From the NCBI GenBank assembly GCA_964437445.1, contig CAYTGR010000026.1, positions 1-64,000 of the forward strand: a stretch of 64,000 nucleotides of DNA, written 5' to 3'. Position 1 is the first letter of the stretch; every line of letters starts with the position of its first letter. This document shows, in pieces, positions 8,247-15,545 of this stretch. The notes below the pieces were generated by a model that did no database searches, was not told where the DNA came from, and saw only the letters and a list, made by a program, of their open reading frames with translations. The stretch is from CAYTGR01 sp964437445 (lineage in GTDB: Bacteria > Chloroflexota > Anaerolineae > B4-G1 > SLSP01). The position numbers and the translations under genes were made by a program.

Positions 8247-8605
8247 CTGCGTTCCTTAATCCGGCTCTATTTGGATGAAGATTCAATGCGTGCCAGTCTG
8301 CTTCGCGCGTTGCGCGCTCGGCAGGTAGATGTCACAACCGCTGCCGAAGCCAACTTGTTGGGCTATCCCGATGAAGAACAGTTAGTTTATGCGACGGCCC
8401 AGATGCGAACGATTTTCACCTCAACCGGGGCGATTTTGCGCGGTTACACAAAGCCTGGTCGGCTGCCGGACAATCCCATGCTGGGATTATCGTTTCTGAC
8501 CAACTGGAAACCGGCATTGTGGTGCGCCGTCTGCTTAAACTGCTGGCGACACGTTCTGCTGAAGAAATGTGTAACCAGTTTGAGTATTTGAGCAACTGGC
8601 GTTAA
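8247..8605 (+). pseudogene. DUF5615 PIN-like toxin, frameshifted
   Basis: Directly after the antitoxin stop the same frame encodes LRSLIRLYLDEDSMRASLLRALRARQ, up to AQMRTIFTS at 8422. This is the start of a DUF5615 (Mut7-C-like) toxin with the conserved LDED acid cluster. The frame then degenerates. The shifted frame beginning at 8423 continues the family perfectly: NRGDFARLH, SHAGIIVSDQL, VVRRLLKLL, ending SNWR with a stop at 8605. One base is missing after position 8422 relative to an intact gene. No ATG or GTG begins the frame; CTG 8247 or TTG 8271 would have to serve. This is either a natural inactivating deletion, an assembly error, or a programmed shift; I favour one of the first two. 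Confidence 0.75.
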
Positions 8606-8618
8606 TTGTTAACGTGCG

Positions 8619-8646
8619 GCCCCGCCCGCTAAGGCGGGGCTTTTTT
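8619..8646 (+). terminator. Intrinsic terminator of the toxin-antitoxin operon
   Basis: An 8-bp GC stem (GCCCCGCC with its complement), a 6-base loop and TTTTTT form a textbook rho-independent terminator 13 bases after the toxin stop. Confidence 0.88.
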
Positions 8647-8684
8647 GTCAGGCGGTTGTCTCTGCGTGGCGCGGCGGTATCCTT

Positions 8685-9926
8685 TCACCGCTGGGAGGCC
8701 ACCGAGGTTGTGTTGTTCAAGACCAACGGCAAGCAAACCTGCCGGATGCTGTCGGGATCATCGTATTCGTAAGCGCCAAGATCGGGCAGCGGGTCGCGCC
8801 GGATGCCGGTGATGTCATACGTCACGCCGGAGGGTAGCCCCCGATTGCGCGCCGGTGATGCTGCCGTGAGATGGTAATCGCCCGTACCAACAAAGGCCGG
8901 ATCGCCGGTAAGATCACGAGTGCGGGTAATAAAGCCGTTGCCTGTAATCTGTGTTTCCGTAAGATGGTGCCACAACGTCGCTGCCAGCCGTACCGTTGAG
9001 GGGCTGGGACTGTAGTCCACTACCTGGACACCCACTCCCGGCCCGGCCAGAATGGTATTGGTTAGCGCCACCATTGCCGGCCCTTGACCGGAGTTCTGCA
9101 CCCACACGCTGGCAACACCGTTATCGGCGAGGGTGGTATGCCACGCTCGCACATTGCTGCCAATGGCAATCAATCCAGAGCCATCGTTACCCGCGCTGAC
9201 CGTGTTGGTCATCACCACGCGATTATTCCACAGCAAAAGCCCGTTGGTATTGCTTAGAATTTCATTATCCGATAGCGAGACCACTATTCCCATATCTATC
9301 GCCAGCCCATGGCCACCGGTGTTGTACTCAATGCGATTCTGCCTTAAGGTGACGGTATCGCTGTTGAGATAAAGCCCACTGGCCAGGGAACCGCCTTCGT
9401 TGTGGTGGATGTGACATCGGCTGATGGTCACAGCGCCGCCCTCAGCGTAGAGGCCGCCGCCGCTACCCTCTGCGTAACCGTGGGTGATGCCCAATCCTTC
9501 CATCGTCACGGCGATGGGGGGCTGTCCCGTCGGCGCAGCAATCACGCCGCCGCGCCCCTGCCCCTGTGGATTGATGACGGTGGGGTAGCTGAGGGGCTGC
9601 GAGACCGTCCAATCGGTGACGGTATAGCCGCCCCGCACCGTCAGTGGTTTGCTGATGAACATGGCTTGCGTGATCACCTGCGTCCAGCCGCCCAGGGCAT
9701 ATGGGAACGCGGTCACGGCAGTATAGACGCCCCCCGCCACGCGGATTTCGTCGCCGGGCGCGGCGGCGTCAATGGCCGCCTGGAGCGTGGCGTAGCACGG
9801 CGTCGCGCCCGCGCAGTCGGCGTGCGGCGCGACATAGCGCGTGGCCGGCGCGGCGCCGGCGCCCCAGGCGAGCAGCATGAGCGCGGCCAGAGAGAGGGTG
9901 AGCGATAGGATCAAGAGACGCATCAT
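8685..9926 (-). CDS. Exported right-handed beta-helix protein
   Basis: 413 residues. Residues 1-26 form a signal peptide (LLILSLTLSLAALMLLAWGAGA). The opening ATRYVAPHADCAGATPC, followed by YATLQAAIDAAAPGDEIRVAGGVY, is the usual start of parallel beta-helix (pectate-lyase-like, DUF1565) proteins. The two cysteines probably form a disulphide. A series of short strand repeats (VTISRCHIHHNEGG, VVSLSDNEILSNTNG, VRAWHTTLADNG) forms the coils. The protein ends in a DIxGxxRDxxPDLGAYEY block and VCLPLVLNN, again the LPL motif close to the C-terminus. It may bind or cleave polysaccharide, but no catalytic residues can be assigned. The gene begins inside an RHS-repeat remnant. Confidence 0.75.
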   Translation of the reverse strand: MMRLLILSLTLSLAALMLLAWGAGAAPATRYVAPHADCAGATPCYATLQAAIDAAAPGDEIRVAGGVYTAVTAFPYALGGWTQVITQAMFISKPLTVRGGYTVTDWTVSQPLSYPTVINPQGQGRGGVIAAPTGQPPIAVTMEGLGITHGYAEGSGGGLYAEGGAVTISRCHIHHNEGGSLASGLYLNSDTVTLRQNRIEYNTGGHGLAIDMGIVVSLSDNEILSNTNGLLLWNNRVVMTNTVSAGNDGSGLIAIGSNVRAWHTTLADNGVASVWVQNSGQGPAMVALTNTILAGPGVGVQVVDYSPSPSTVRLAATLWHHLTETQITGNGFITRTRDLTGDPAFVGTGDYHLTAASPARNRGLPSGVTYDITGIRRDPLPDLGAYEYDDPDSIRQVCLPLVLNNTTSVASQR

Positions 9927-10053
9927 TATCGTATTCCTGACCCGTGTACGTGTAGTGGTTCAACGCCGGGCAATCTTGCAGCAGATTCCCGTACTCGTTG
10001 TACTTCCACTGGCAGACGTCCGCGCCGGATTCGTCCGTGAGGGCGACGACGCT
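9923..10053 (-). pseudogene. RHS/YD-repeat protein remnant
   Basis: Reading the minus strand from 10053 gives SVVALTDESGADVCQWKYNEYGNLL, then a short linker and YTYTGQEYDND. This is the end of an RHS core, where the family reads ...SVVxLTDxxGxVxxxYxYDxxGNxL...YxFTGQEYD. The frame is lost downstream as it runs into the start of the beta-helix gene, and no RHS repeats precede it. A GC-rich imperfect inverted repeat (TCCACGCCCG to CGGGCGCTGTGGA) lies just upstream at 10061-10096. I read it as a dead fragment of a polymorphic-toxin or RHS gene. Confidence 0.65.
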
Positions 10054-10279
10054 CTGCCAACTCCACGCCCGCTAAAGGGCTAACGGGCGCTGTGGAGCGC
10101 CGGCTTGGGGACCAGAGGACTACAGGTATGCGGATCATTCAATTGTTGCTAATAAGTTTTGTCTTCAGGCGGTGAATACCATTGATTTTATTTTAGCAGG
10201 GCCGCTTGGTAATTGCAATAGTACCAAAGTACCCAATAGAGTAAGAAAGAAGTTTGATAATTTTTCCACCGATTTCCTC

Positions 10280-10308
10280 TTGACAACCGCCGGCGTTTGC
10301 TGTATAGT
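10280..10308 (+). promoter_or_regulatory. Sigma70 promoter of the copper operon
   Basis: TTGACA (10280-10285) and TATAGT (10303-10308) with a 17-bp spacer form an almost perfect consensus promoter. It ends just before the GC-tract operator and 77 bases before csoR. The sequence between 10100 and 10280 is AT-rich and holds no gene. Confidence 0.82.
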
Positions 10309-10312
10309 TGCG

Positions 10313-10344
10313 ATACCCCTCCCCCCCCCTGGGGGGGAGGGGGT
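10313..10344. promoter_or_regulatory. CsoR-type GC-tract operator
   Basis: ATACCCC, a T, a nine-C tract, then T, a seven-G tract, A and GGGGGT form a near-palindrome. CsoR operators are known as G/C-tract pseudo-palindromes flanked by A/T such as ATACCCC...GGGGTAT. Placement over the likely transcription start would block initiation until Cu(I) releases the repressor. It precedes csoR itself, so autoregulation is expected. Confidence 0.72.
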
Positions 10345-10384
10345 GATGGGCCAGGAATCTGGCAGAACAAAACAGGGAGGCCAA

Positions 10385-10693
10385 ATGCACGATCAGCATC
10401 AACCTGAGCCGATGCGGCACGGGACGCATCACGAAGAGGCCCTCAAGCGGCTCAAGAACGCCGAAGGGCACTTGCGCGGCATCCAGCGGATGTTGGAAGA
10501 GGACGCTTATTGCATAGACATCATTCGCCAAATTCAGGCGGTGCAGGCGGCGCTCAACAAGGTGAGTGCGCAGATTCTGGCAGAGCACCTCAATTCCTGT
10601 GTCATGACGGCGGTGCGCGGCGACGATCCGGCGGAGCGCGAGCGGGTACTCCAGGAGATCGCCACTGTGTTTGAGGCCGCGACCAAAGTGTAG
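10385..10693 (+). CDS. csoR: CsoR-family copper-sensing repressor
   Basis: 102 residues from the ATG at 10385, which has AGGGAGG 5-11 bases upstream; the frame is open further 5' but crosses the operator. It is an all-helical DUF156 protein: LKRLKNAEGHLRGIQRML is the conserved first helix. The Cu(I) ligands expected of CsoR are present: C43 in YCIDIIRQI, H68 in AEHL and C72 in NSCV. The N-terminus has extra histidines (MHDQHQPEPMRHGTHH), which may add metal affinity. It is followed on the same strand by copZ and copA and preceded by a GC-tract operator, so derepression by copper is the natural model. RcnR/FrmR-type sensing is less likely given the C-H-C set. Confidence 0.9.
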   Translation: MHDQHQPEPMRHGTHHEEALKRLKNAEGHLRGIQRMLEEDAYCIDIIRQIQAVQAALNKVSAQILAEHLNSCVMTAVRGDDPAERERVLQEIATVFEAATKV

Positions 10694-10715
10694 CCGGAAA
10701 TATTTCAAGAGGCTA

Positions 10716-10814
10716 CTGCAAAAAGCCTGAAATCTCACGCCAAGCCCGCAAAGATTTTCTTCAAATAATGGTTGCTTGGCGTCTTAGTGACTTTGCGTGA
10801 GGCTTTTTTTGCAG
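10716..10814. repeat. Large nested inverted repeat between csoR and copZ
   Basis: The outer arms CTGCAAAAAGCC and GGCTTTTTTTGCAG enclose a second pair TCACGC/GCGTGA and an inner CCAAGC/GCTTGG pair. The right half (TTGGCGTCTTAGTGACTTTGCGTGA) shows a loose 7-base periodicity like the other heptad arrays here. In RNA it would fold into a long hairpin with a U-rich 3' arm. It could attenuate or stabilise the csoR-copZ-copA transcript. Confidence 0.55.
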
Positions 10815-10844
10815 CGAAGTCAAGATTAAAAAATGGAGGAAACA

Positions 10845-11051
10845 ATGACAACTGTAACGTACACGATCCCCAATATCTCTTGCCAGCACTGCGTGCGCAC
10901 GATTAAGACCGAGCTGGGGGAGCTGGCCGGTGTGCAAGCGGTGGAGGCGGATCCCCAGACCAAACAGGCGCGCATCACGTTTGAGGCACCGGCCACCGAG
11001 GCGCAGATCAGAGCGCTGTTAGCCGAGATTAACTATCCGCCGGCAGCATGA
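10845..11051 (+). CDS. copZ: Copper chaperone, heavy-metal-associated domain
   Basis: 68 residues from the ATG at 10845, which has GGAGGA 4-9 bases upstream; the ATG at 10833 overlaps that site and is less likely. It is a single ferredoxin-like HMA domain with the Cu(I) loop ISCQHCVRTIKTEL (CxxC at about residues 13-16) and the closing LLAEINYPP. It is expected to carry Cu(I) in the cytoplasm and deliver it to the P-type ATPase encoded 71 bp downstream. It belongs to the csoR operon. The symbol rests on domain and context. Confidence 0.88.
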   Translation: MTTVTYTIPNISCQHCVRTIKTELGELAGVQAVEADPQTKQARITFEAPATEAQIRALLAEINYPPAA

Positions 11052-11122
11052 GGCCAGCGGGAAGAACCCTCTGCTTACGGCTCTCTGCTCTCTATTCCCT
11101 GTTTTCTTATATCTGGTGAACG

Positions 11123-13546
11123 ATGGCTGAAACCCGTCACTTAACGTTGCCTGTCACCGGGATGACCTGCGCCAATTGTGTGGCGACGGTGGAGCGCAGC
11201 TTGAAAAAAGTCCACGGCGTGCAGGGGGCTACGGTCAATCTTTCCTCTGAGCGGGCCCTGGTGGAGTTTGATCCGACGCTGGTCCGGCTGGCGGATTTGA
11301 TCGGCCGGGTGGAGCGCGCCGGCTACGGCATCGCCACCGGGGAGGCCGACCTGACGCTGCGCCGGTGGAGCGACGCCACCGCTGCGCCGCGCCTGGAAAA
11401 GGCGCTCGGCCAGCTGGAAGGCGTGCTGACCGCCCAGGTCAACCCGGTTTCGGGGCGCGTGCGCGTGATTTACGTTCCCACGATCATCACGCAGGCTGAA
11501 CTGCGGCGCGCCCTTGCCGCGGCCGGTTTTGAGGCCATGGAGGCCGGCGGCGAGGCGGAGGATATAGAAGCACGCGCGCGGGAAGCCGAGATCGCCCAGC
11601 AAAAGCAGTTGCTCATCATCGGGCTGATTTTTACCGTGCCGCTGTTTATCCTTTCCATGGGGGGCGATGTAGGGCTGTTCCCCATGGCCTGGATGCATCT
11701 GCCGTGGTTCAAACTGCTGTTGTTGCTCCTGGCGACCCCGGTGCAGTTTTATGTGGGCGGACAATATTATAGCGGCGCGTACAAGTCGCTGCGTAACGGC
11801 GCGGCAAACATGGATGTGCTGGTAGCATTGGGCAGTTCGGCGGCCTATTTCTACTCACTACCGGTGGCATTGGGCTGGCTCGATGGCCATTTCTATTTTG
11901 AGACGGCGGCGGTGATCATCACCCTCATCAAGTTGGGCAAATTCCTGGAAGCGCGCGCCAAAGGGCATACCAGTGACGCACTTAAAAAGCTGATGAGCCT
12001 GCGCTCCAAGACCGCGCGCGTCGTGCGGGAGGGGCAAGAGCTGGAAGTGGCTGCGGACGATGTCTGTGTGGGCGACTTGGTGCTGGTCCGCCCTGGCGAG
12101 AAGATCCCGGTGGATGGGGTGGTGGTGGAGGGGCGCTCTTCGGTAGACGAATCGATGCTGACGGGCGAATCGTTGCCGGTGGAGAAGGGCCCCGGCAGCC
12201 CGGTCATCGGCGCGACGCTCAACCGGCTGGGGCTGCTCAGGGTTGAGGCCACGAAGGTCGGTAAAGAGACGGCCCTGGCACAGATCATCCGGCTGGTGGA
12301 AGAGGCGCAGGGGAGCAAAGCGCCCATTCAAAAACTGGCGGACCGGATTGCGGCTTATTTCGTGCCGGCGGTCATGGGGATCGCATTGTTCACCGCCCTG
12401 GTCTGGTACTTTCTCGTGCCGCCGCCGGTCAACGCCGAAATGAGCCTCTTCACCCGCGCACTGATTCGGGCGGTGGCCGTGCTGGTGATTGCGTGCCCCT
12501 GCGCAATGGGGCTGGCGACGCCAACCGCTGTGATGGTCGGCACCGGCAAGGGGGCGGAGTGGGGCATCTTGCTCAAATCGGGCGAGGCGCTGGAACGGGC
12601 CGGGCAGCTCACCACGGTGGTGTTGGACAAGACCGGCACCATCACCCGCGGGCAGCCGGCGGTCACCGACATCATCACGAATCACGAATCACGAATCACG
12701 GAGGATGAGTTGCTGCGGCTGGCGGCCTCGGTGGAGCGCGGGAGCGAACATCCGTTGGGCGAGGCGCTGGTGGCCGAGGCGGGCAATCGTGGCCTGACGC
12801 TAGGCGAGCCGGAGGGCTTCCGCGCGGAGGCCGGGCAGGGCGTCGTGGCGCAGGTTGACGGGCGCGCAGTATGGGTTGGGAATGCGCGGCTGATGGCGGC
12901 ACTGGGACTTGCGCTGGCGGCCTGGGAAAGCGACCTGGCGCGATTGCAGGGCGAAGGAAAGACGGCGATGCTGGTGGCCGTAGATGGCGCGGTCGCCGGC
13001 CTGATCGCGGTCGCGGATACGGTCAAAGAGGGTTCGGCGGAGGCGATTGCGGCGCTGCACGCGCTGGGATTGCAGGTTGCCATGCTGACGGGCGACAACC
13101 GGCAGACGGCGGAGGCGATTGCGCGGCAGGTCGGCGTGGATCGCGTGCTGGCCGAGGTACTCCCCGGCGCTAAGGCGGCTGAGATCAAACGCTTCCAGGC
13201 AAGCGGGGCGGTGGTGGCGATGGTTGGCGACGGGATCAACGACGCGCCGGCGCTGGCGCAGGCCGATGTGGGGATCGCCATCGGCACGGGGACCGATGTG
13301 GCGCTGGCTTCTGCGCCGGTGGTGCTGATGAGCGGCGACTTGCGGGGTGTCGGGCGGGCGATTGCGCTCTCGCGGCGGACGCTGCGCACGATCAAACAGA
13401 ATCTTTTCTGGGCCTTTTTCTACAATGTGGTGCTGATCCCGGCAGCGGCGTTAGGGCTGCTCAGTCCCATGCTGGCGGCGGGGGCGATGGCCTTCAGCAG
13501 CGTCTTCGTGGTGACGAATAGCTTGCGGTTACGCAACTACAAGTGA
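11123..13546 (+). CDS. copA: Cu(I)-exporting P1B-type ATPase
   Basis: 807 residues. HMA1 at 5-72 has GMTCANC. HMA2 at about 76-145 keeps the fold but has lost its CxxC (RWSDATAA). Eight membrane segments lie between 160 and 800. TGES (347-350) is the actuator motif, CPC (458-460) the transport site, and DKTGT with phosphorylated D502, SEHPLG (H543) and GDGIND (702-707) complete the ATPase core. YN (767-768) and MxxSS (789-793) in the last helices mark a Cu(I) pump. Residues about 518-526 are encoded by four tandem 7-base repeats (ATCACGA), a small in-frame insertion in the nucleotide-binding domain. It exports Cu(I) across the inner membrane and is co-transcribed with csoR and copZ. Confidence 0.93.
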   Translation: MAETRHLTLPVTGMTCANCVATVERSLKKVHGVQGATVNLSSERALVEFDPTLVRLADLIGRVERAGYGIATGEADLTLRRWSDATAAPRLEKALGQLEGVLTAQVNPVSGRVRVIYVPTIITQAELRRALAAAGFEAMEAGGEAEDIEARAREAEIAQQKQLLIIGLIFTVPLFILSMGGDVGLFPMAWMHLPWFKLLLLLLATPVQFYVGGQYYSGAYKSLRNGAANMDVLVALGSSAAYFYSLPVALGWLDGHFYFETAAVIITLIKLGKFLEARAKGHTSDALKKLMSLRSKTARVVREGQELEVAADDVCVGDLVLVRPGEKIPVDGVVVEGRSSVDESMLTGESLPVEKGPGSPVIGATLNRLGLLRVEATKVGKETALAQIIRLVEEAQGSKAPIQKLADRIAAYFVPAVMGIALFTALVWYFLVPPPVNAEMSLFTRALIRAVAVLVIACPCAMGLATPTAVMVGTGKGAEWGILLKSGEALERAGQLTTVVLDKTGTITRGQPAVTDIITNHESRITEDELLRLAASVERGSEHPLGEALVAEAGNRGLTLGEPEGFRAEAGQGVVAQVDGRAVWVGNARLMAALGLALAAWESDLARLQGEGKTAMLVAVDGAVAGLIAVADTVKEGSAEAIAALHALGLQVAMLTGDNRQTAEAIARQVGVDRVLAEVLPGAKAAEIKRFQASGAVVAMVGDGINDAPALAQADVGIAIGTGTDVALASAPVVLMSGDLRGVGRAIALSRRTLRTIKQNLFWAFFYNVVLIPAAALGLLSPMLAAGAMAFSSVFVVTNSLRLRNYK
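12674..12700 (+). repeat. In-frame heptad repeat inside copA
   Basis: Four consecutive 7-base units (ATCACGA, the last varying) lie in the coding sequence between the DKTGT and HP motifs. The array belongs to the class of heptad arrays found between genes here but is translated as ITNHESRIT. Confidence 0.8.
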
Positions 13547-13563
13547 TCGGGGCTCAGGTTTTG

Positions 13564-14424
13564 TTATCGTCTCGCGATGATCCCAATCCAATCTGAGGTT
13601 GGCTCATAGGGGGCGCCGGTCAGGTCGCCCCATAGACTTTGGATTGTAAAACCGTTGGATTCCAATTCGGCGCGGATGGTCTCAGCGGTATAGTCCTGGA
13701 ACCAGTTGCGGTAAACACTGATTTTGCCGCCGGGCTCCACGACGATGTACTGGTCAAGGTAGACATCACCGGGGTAGGCAAATCCTTGCTCCAGCACCAG
13801 GTGGGGGTCGGGTTTCCAGAAACCGCTGGGGACGGCGTACCAGCCGTTTTTCAGCCCCTTCTGCTGGCGAAGGACGGGCGTGGAGACGTCCAGCACGAAA
13901 TGCCCGCCGGGTTTCAGGGCCCGTTGCACGTTGGCGAGCAGGCGGGCGCGTTGCTCCGGGGCCAGCGGGCAGAAGTCGCCGTAAATCAACAGGGCGACGT
14001 CGTATAACGCTTCATCCTCCAGGTGCAGATAATTCTGGCAACGGTAGGTGATCGCCAGCCCCTCCTGGCGGGCTGCCTGCATCGCGTAATCAAGGGAGTT
14101 TTGCGAGAAGTCCACCCCCGTGACCTGTAGCCCATACCGCGCCAGGCGGCTGGCGTATAGACCCGGCCCGCAACCGAGGTCCAGAACACTGTCGCCGGCT
14201 CGCAAGCCCAACGTTTGCACTATCCAGGCGACAGAACGCTGGATTGTCTCCGGGCGGCGGCTGGCGGCGTCGGTGGCCGGATCCAGATGCGCTGCCAGCA
14301 GCTGGCGGGCGATGTGGGGGTCGGTCCAGAAGTGCTCCTCGCCCGGGGCGAAGAGGGACGGCCGTTCCTGCAGCCGGCACAAGGCGTTGAGGTCAAGCGC
14401 CGGTCGGGTGATTTCTTCAATCAC
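13564..14424 (-). CDS. Class I SAM-dependent methyltransferase
   Basis: 286 residues. The SAM-binding motif I is VLDLGCGPGLYASRLA (about residues 82-97), motif II GVDFSQNSLDYA follows, and the post-I region (YDVALLIYGDFCPL) and ALKPGGHFVLDV are typical of Methyltransf_25/11 families. The N-terminal 70 residues (QERPSLFAPGEEHFWTDPHIA) form a cap that may choose the substrate. The gene is convergent with copA, with only 17 bp between the stops. The substrate is unknown and nothing nearby indicates one. Confidence 0.8.
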   Translation of the reverse strand: MIEEITRPALDLNALCRLQERPSLFAPGEEHFWTDPHIARQLLAAHLDPATDAASRRPETIQRSVAWIVQTLGLRAGDSVLDLGCGPGLYASRLARYGLQVTGVDFSQNSLDYAMQAARQEGLAITYRCQNYLHLEDEALYDVALLIYGDFCPLAPEQRARLLANVQRALKPGGHFVLDVSTPVLRQQKGLKNGWYAVPSGFWKPDPHLVLEQGFAYPGDVYLDQYIVVEPGGKISVYRNWFQDYTAETIRAELESNGFTIQSLWGDLTGAPYEPTSDWIGIIARR

Positions 14425-14481
14425 GTTTTCACCCTTATTTCTCTGTATAGCCAGGTTGTACTGATGACTCAGTGGTCACCC

Positions 14482-14516
14482 AAAAACCCGTGCGGCTCCC
14501 ATCGGAGCCGCACGGG
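14482..14516 (-). terminator. Intrinsic terminator of the L25 gene
   Basis: A perfect 13-bp stem (CCCGTGCGGCTCC with its complement), a 4-base loop and, on the minus strand, TTTTTG follow the L25 stop. The upstream methyltransferase gene starts beyond it at 14424. Confidence 0.9.
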
Positions 14517-14540
14517 TTAATTCTTGTGCCGAGAGGAGGA

Positions 14541-15200
14541 TTACTTTTTCTTCTCCTCTTCCACTTCCTCTTCCTTCTTCTTGCGGATCACTTCTACCTC
14601 GGCGGCGGCTTCGGTCGTGACCTCGGCGATCACTTCTTCGGCCTCGGCGGCGGTGACCTGGGCTACCATTTCGTCGGCGTCGGTCAGGACGGTCAACCCG
14701 GGCGGGAGCACCAGATCGCGCACGAAGATGGCCTGCCCGAGCTCCTTAAGACCGGAAATGTTGACTTCAATGGCGGGCACCAGAGCGGTGGGGAGACATT
14801 CCACCTCTACCTCATCCAGCAGGTGCAGCAATAGCCCGCCGAAGTTCTTCACGGCCGGAGATTCCCCGACCAGGATGATTTGGATCGGCAGCCGGATTTT
14901 CTCCGCCAGGTTCAGCACCTGTAGATCCAGGTGGCGTAGATTGCGCTTGATCGGATCACGCTGCAGGTCCCGGATGATGGTGGTGTAGGGCACGGGCGTC
15001 CCTTCCACATGAACCTGTACCAACGTGCTGCTGCCGGCCTGGTGTGCCACCCGTTCGGCCTCGCGCGCCTCAAATTGCACCGGGATCGGATTCACCCCGT
15101 ATCCGTATAAAATCCCCGGTATCAGCCCTTCCCGTTTCAGAGCATTGACCTGCTTCCCAATCACCGTCCGCGGGGTCGCGTTGAGTTCCAGCTGTTTCAT
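14541..15200 (-). CDS. rplY: 50S ribosomal protein L25/general stress protein Ctc
   Basis: 219 residues, the long (CTC-type) form. The N-terminal 5S-rRNA-binding domain begins LELNATPRTVIGKQVNALKREG, followed by IPGILYGYG. The C-terminal TL5-like domain carries LPIQIILVGESPAVKNFGG and the segment VECLPTALVPAIEVNISGL. The last 45 residues are a highly acidic and then Lys/Glu-rich tail (RKKKEEEVEEEKKK), longer than usual. It binds 5S rRNA in the central protuberance of the large subunit. A minus-strand promoter at 15313-15340, a structured leader and a strong terminator indicate a single-gene unit. Confidence 0.93.
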   Translation of the reverse strand: MKQLELNATPRTVIGKQVNALKREGLIPGILYGYGVNPIPVQFEAREAERVAHQAGSSTLVQVHVEGTPVPYTTIIRDLQRDPIKRNLRHLDLQVLNLAEKIRLPIQIILVGESPAVKNFGGLLLHLLDEVEVECLPTALVPAIEVNISGLKELGQAIFVRDLVLPPGLTVLTDADEMVAQVTAAEAEEVIAEVTTEAAAEVEVIRKKKEEEVEEEKKK

Positions 15201-15271
15201 TTTACTCCTCGTTCACGTCAAGCTTAACCTGATCCAGGTGTGGATCATCCCTGTTTAGTTTTATCAATCAA

Positions 15272-15296
15272 ATGGGCCGCAGGTTTTGCGGCCCAT
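15272..15296 (-). promoter_or_regulatory. Stem-loop in the rplY leader
   Basis: A 9-bp stem (ATGGGCCGC with its complement) and a 7-base loop lie about 10 bases after the predicted start of the rplY transcript. A second small palindrome, GATCCACACCTGGATC, lies at 15231-15246. The position suits an autoregulatory or stability element. The sequence does not match a ribosomal leader family that I know. Confidence 0.4.
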
Positions 15297-15312
15297 CTCG
15301 ATAGGCCGGGGT

Positions 15313-15340
15313 ATTGTAACGCAAACCGCCGGTTTGTCAA
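15313..15340 (-). promoter_or_regulatory. Promoter of rplY
   Basis: On the minus strand TTGACA (15340-15335) and TACAAT (15318-15313) are separated by 16 bp. This gives a leader of about 105 bases before the rplY ATG at 15200. Confidence 0.7.
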
Positions 15341-15409
15341 CCGCTCAAGCGGCGAGTTTTCCGGGAGAGCATGAGGTTGTGGCAGTGCCGTGACCACAAC
15401 TAACTCCCT

Positions 15410-15437
15410 TTGTCCCTTTGTCTGTTTGTGGTATAGT
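15410..15437 (+). promoter_or_regulatory. Possible promoter of the Clp-like/FtsH-like pair
   Basis: TTGTCC (15410-15415) and TATAGT (15432-15437) with a 16-bp spacer precede the ATG at 15546. The -10 is good and the -35 weak. It is divergent from the rplY promoter 70 bp away. Confidence 0.45.
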
Positions 15438-15545
15438 TGTAGGGGTAACGCTGGAATCCTCGGCGGGTCCTTCGGCAGCATCACGGCGGGCCCGGCGGGA
15501 TTTCTCAGGACGGTATGGGCAAATACCGATGAGACGAGGTGGACG

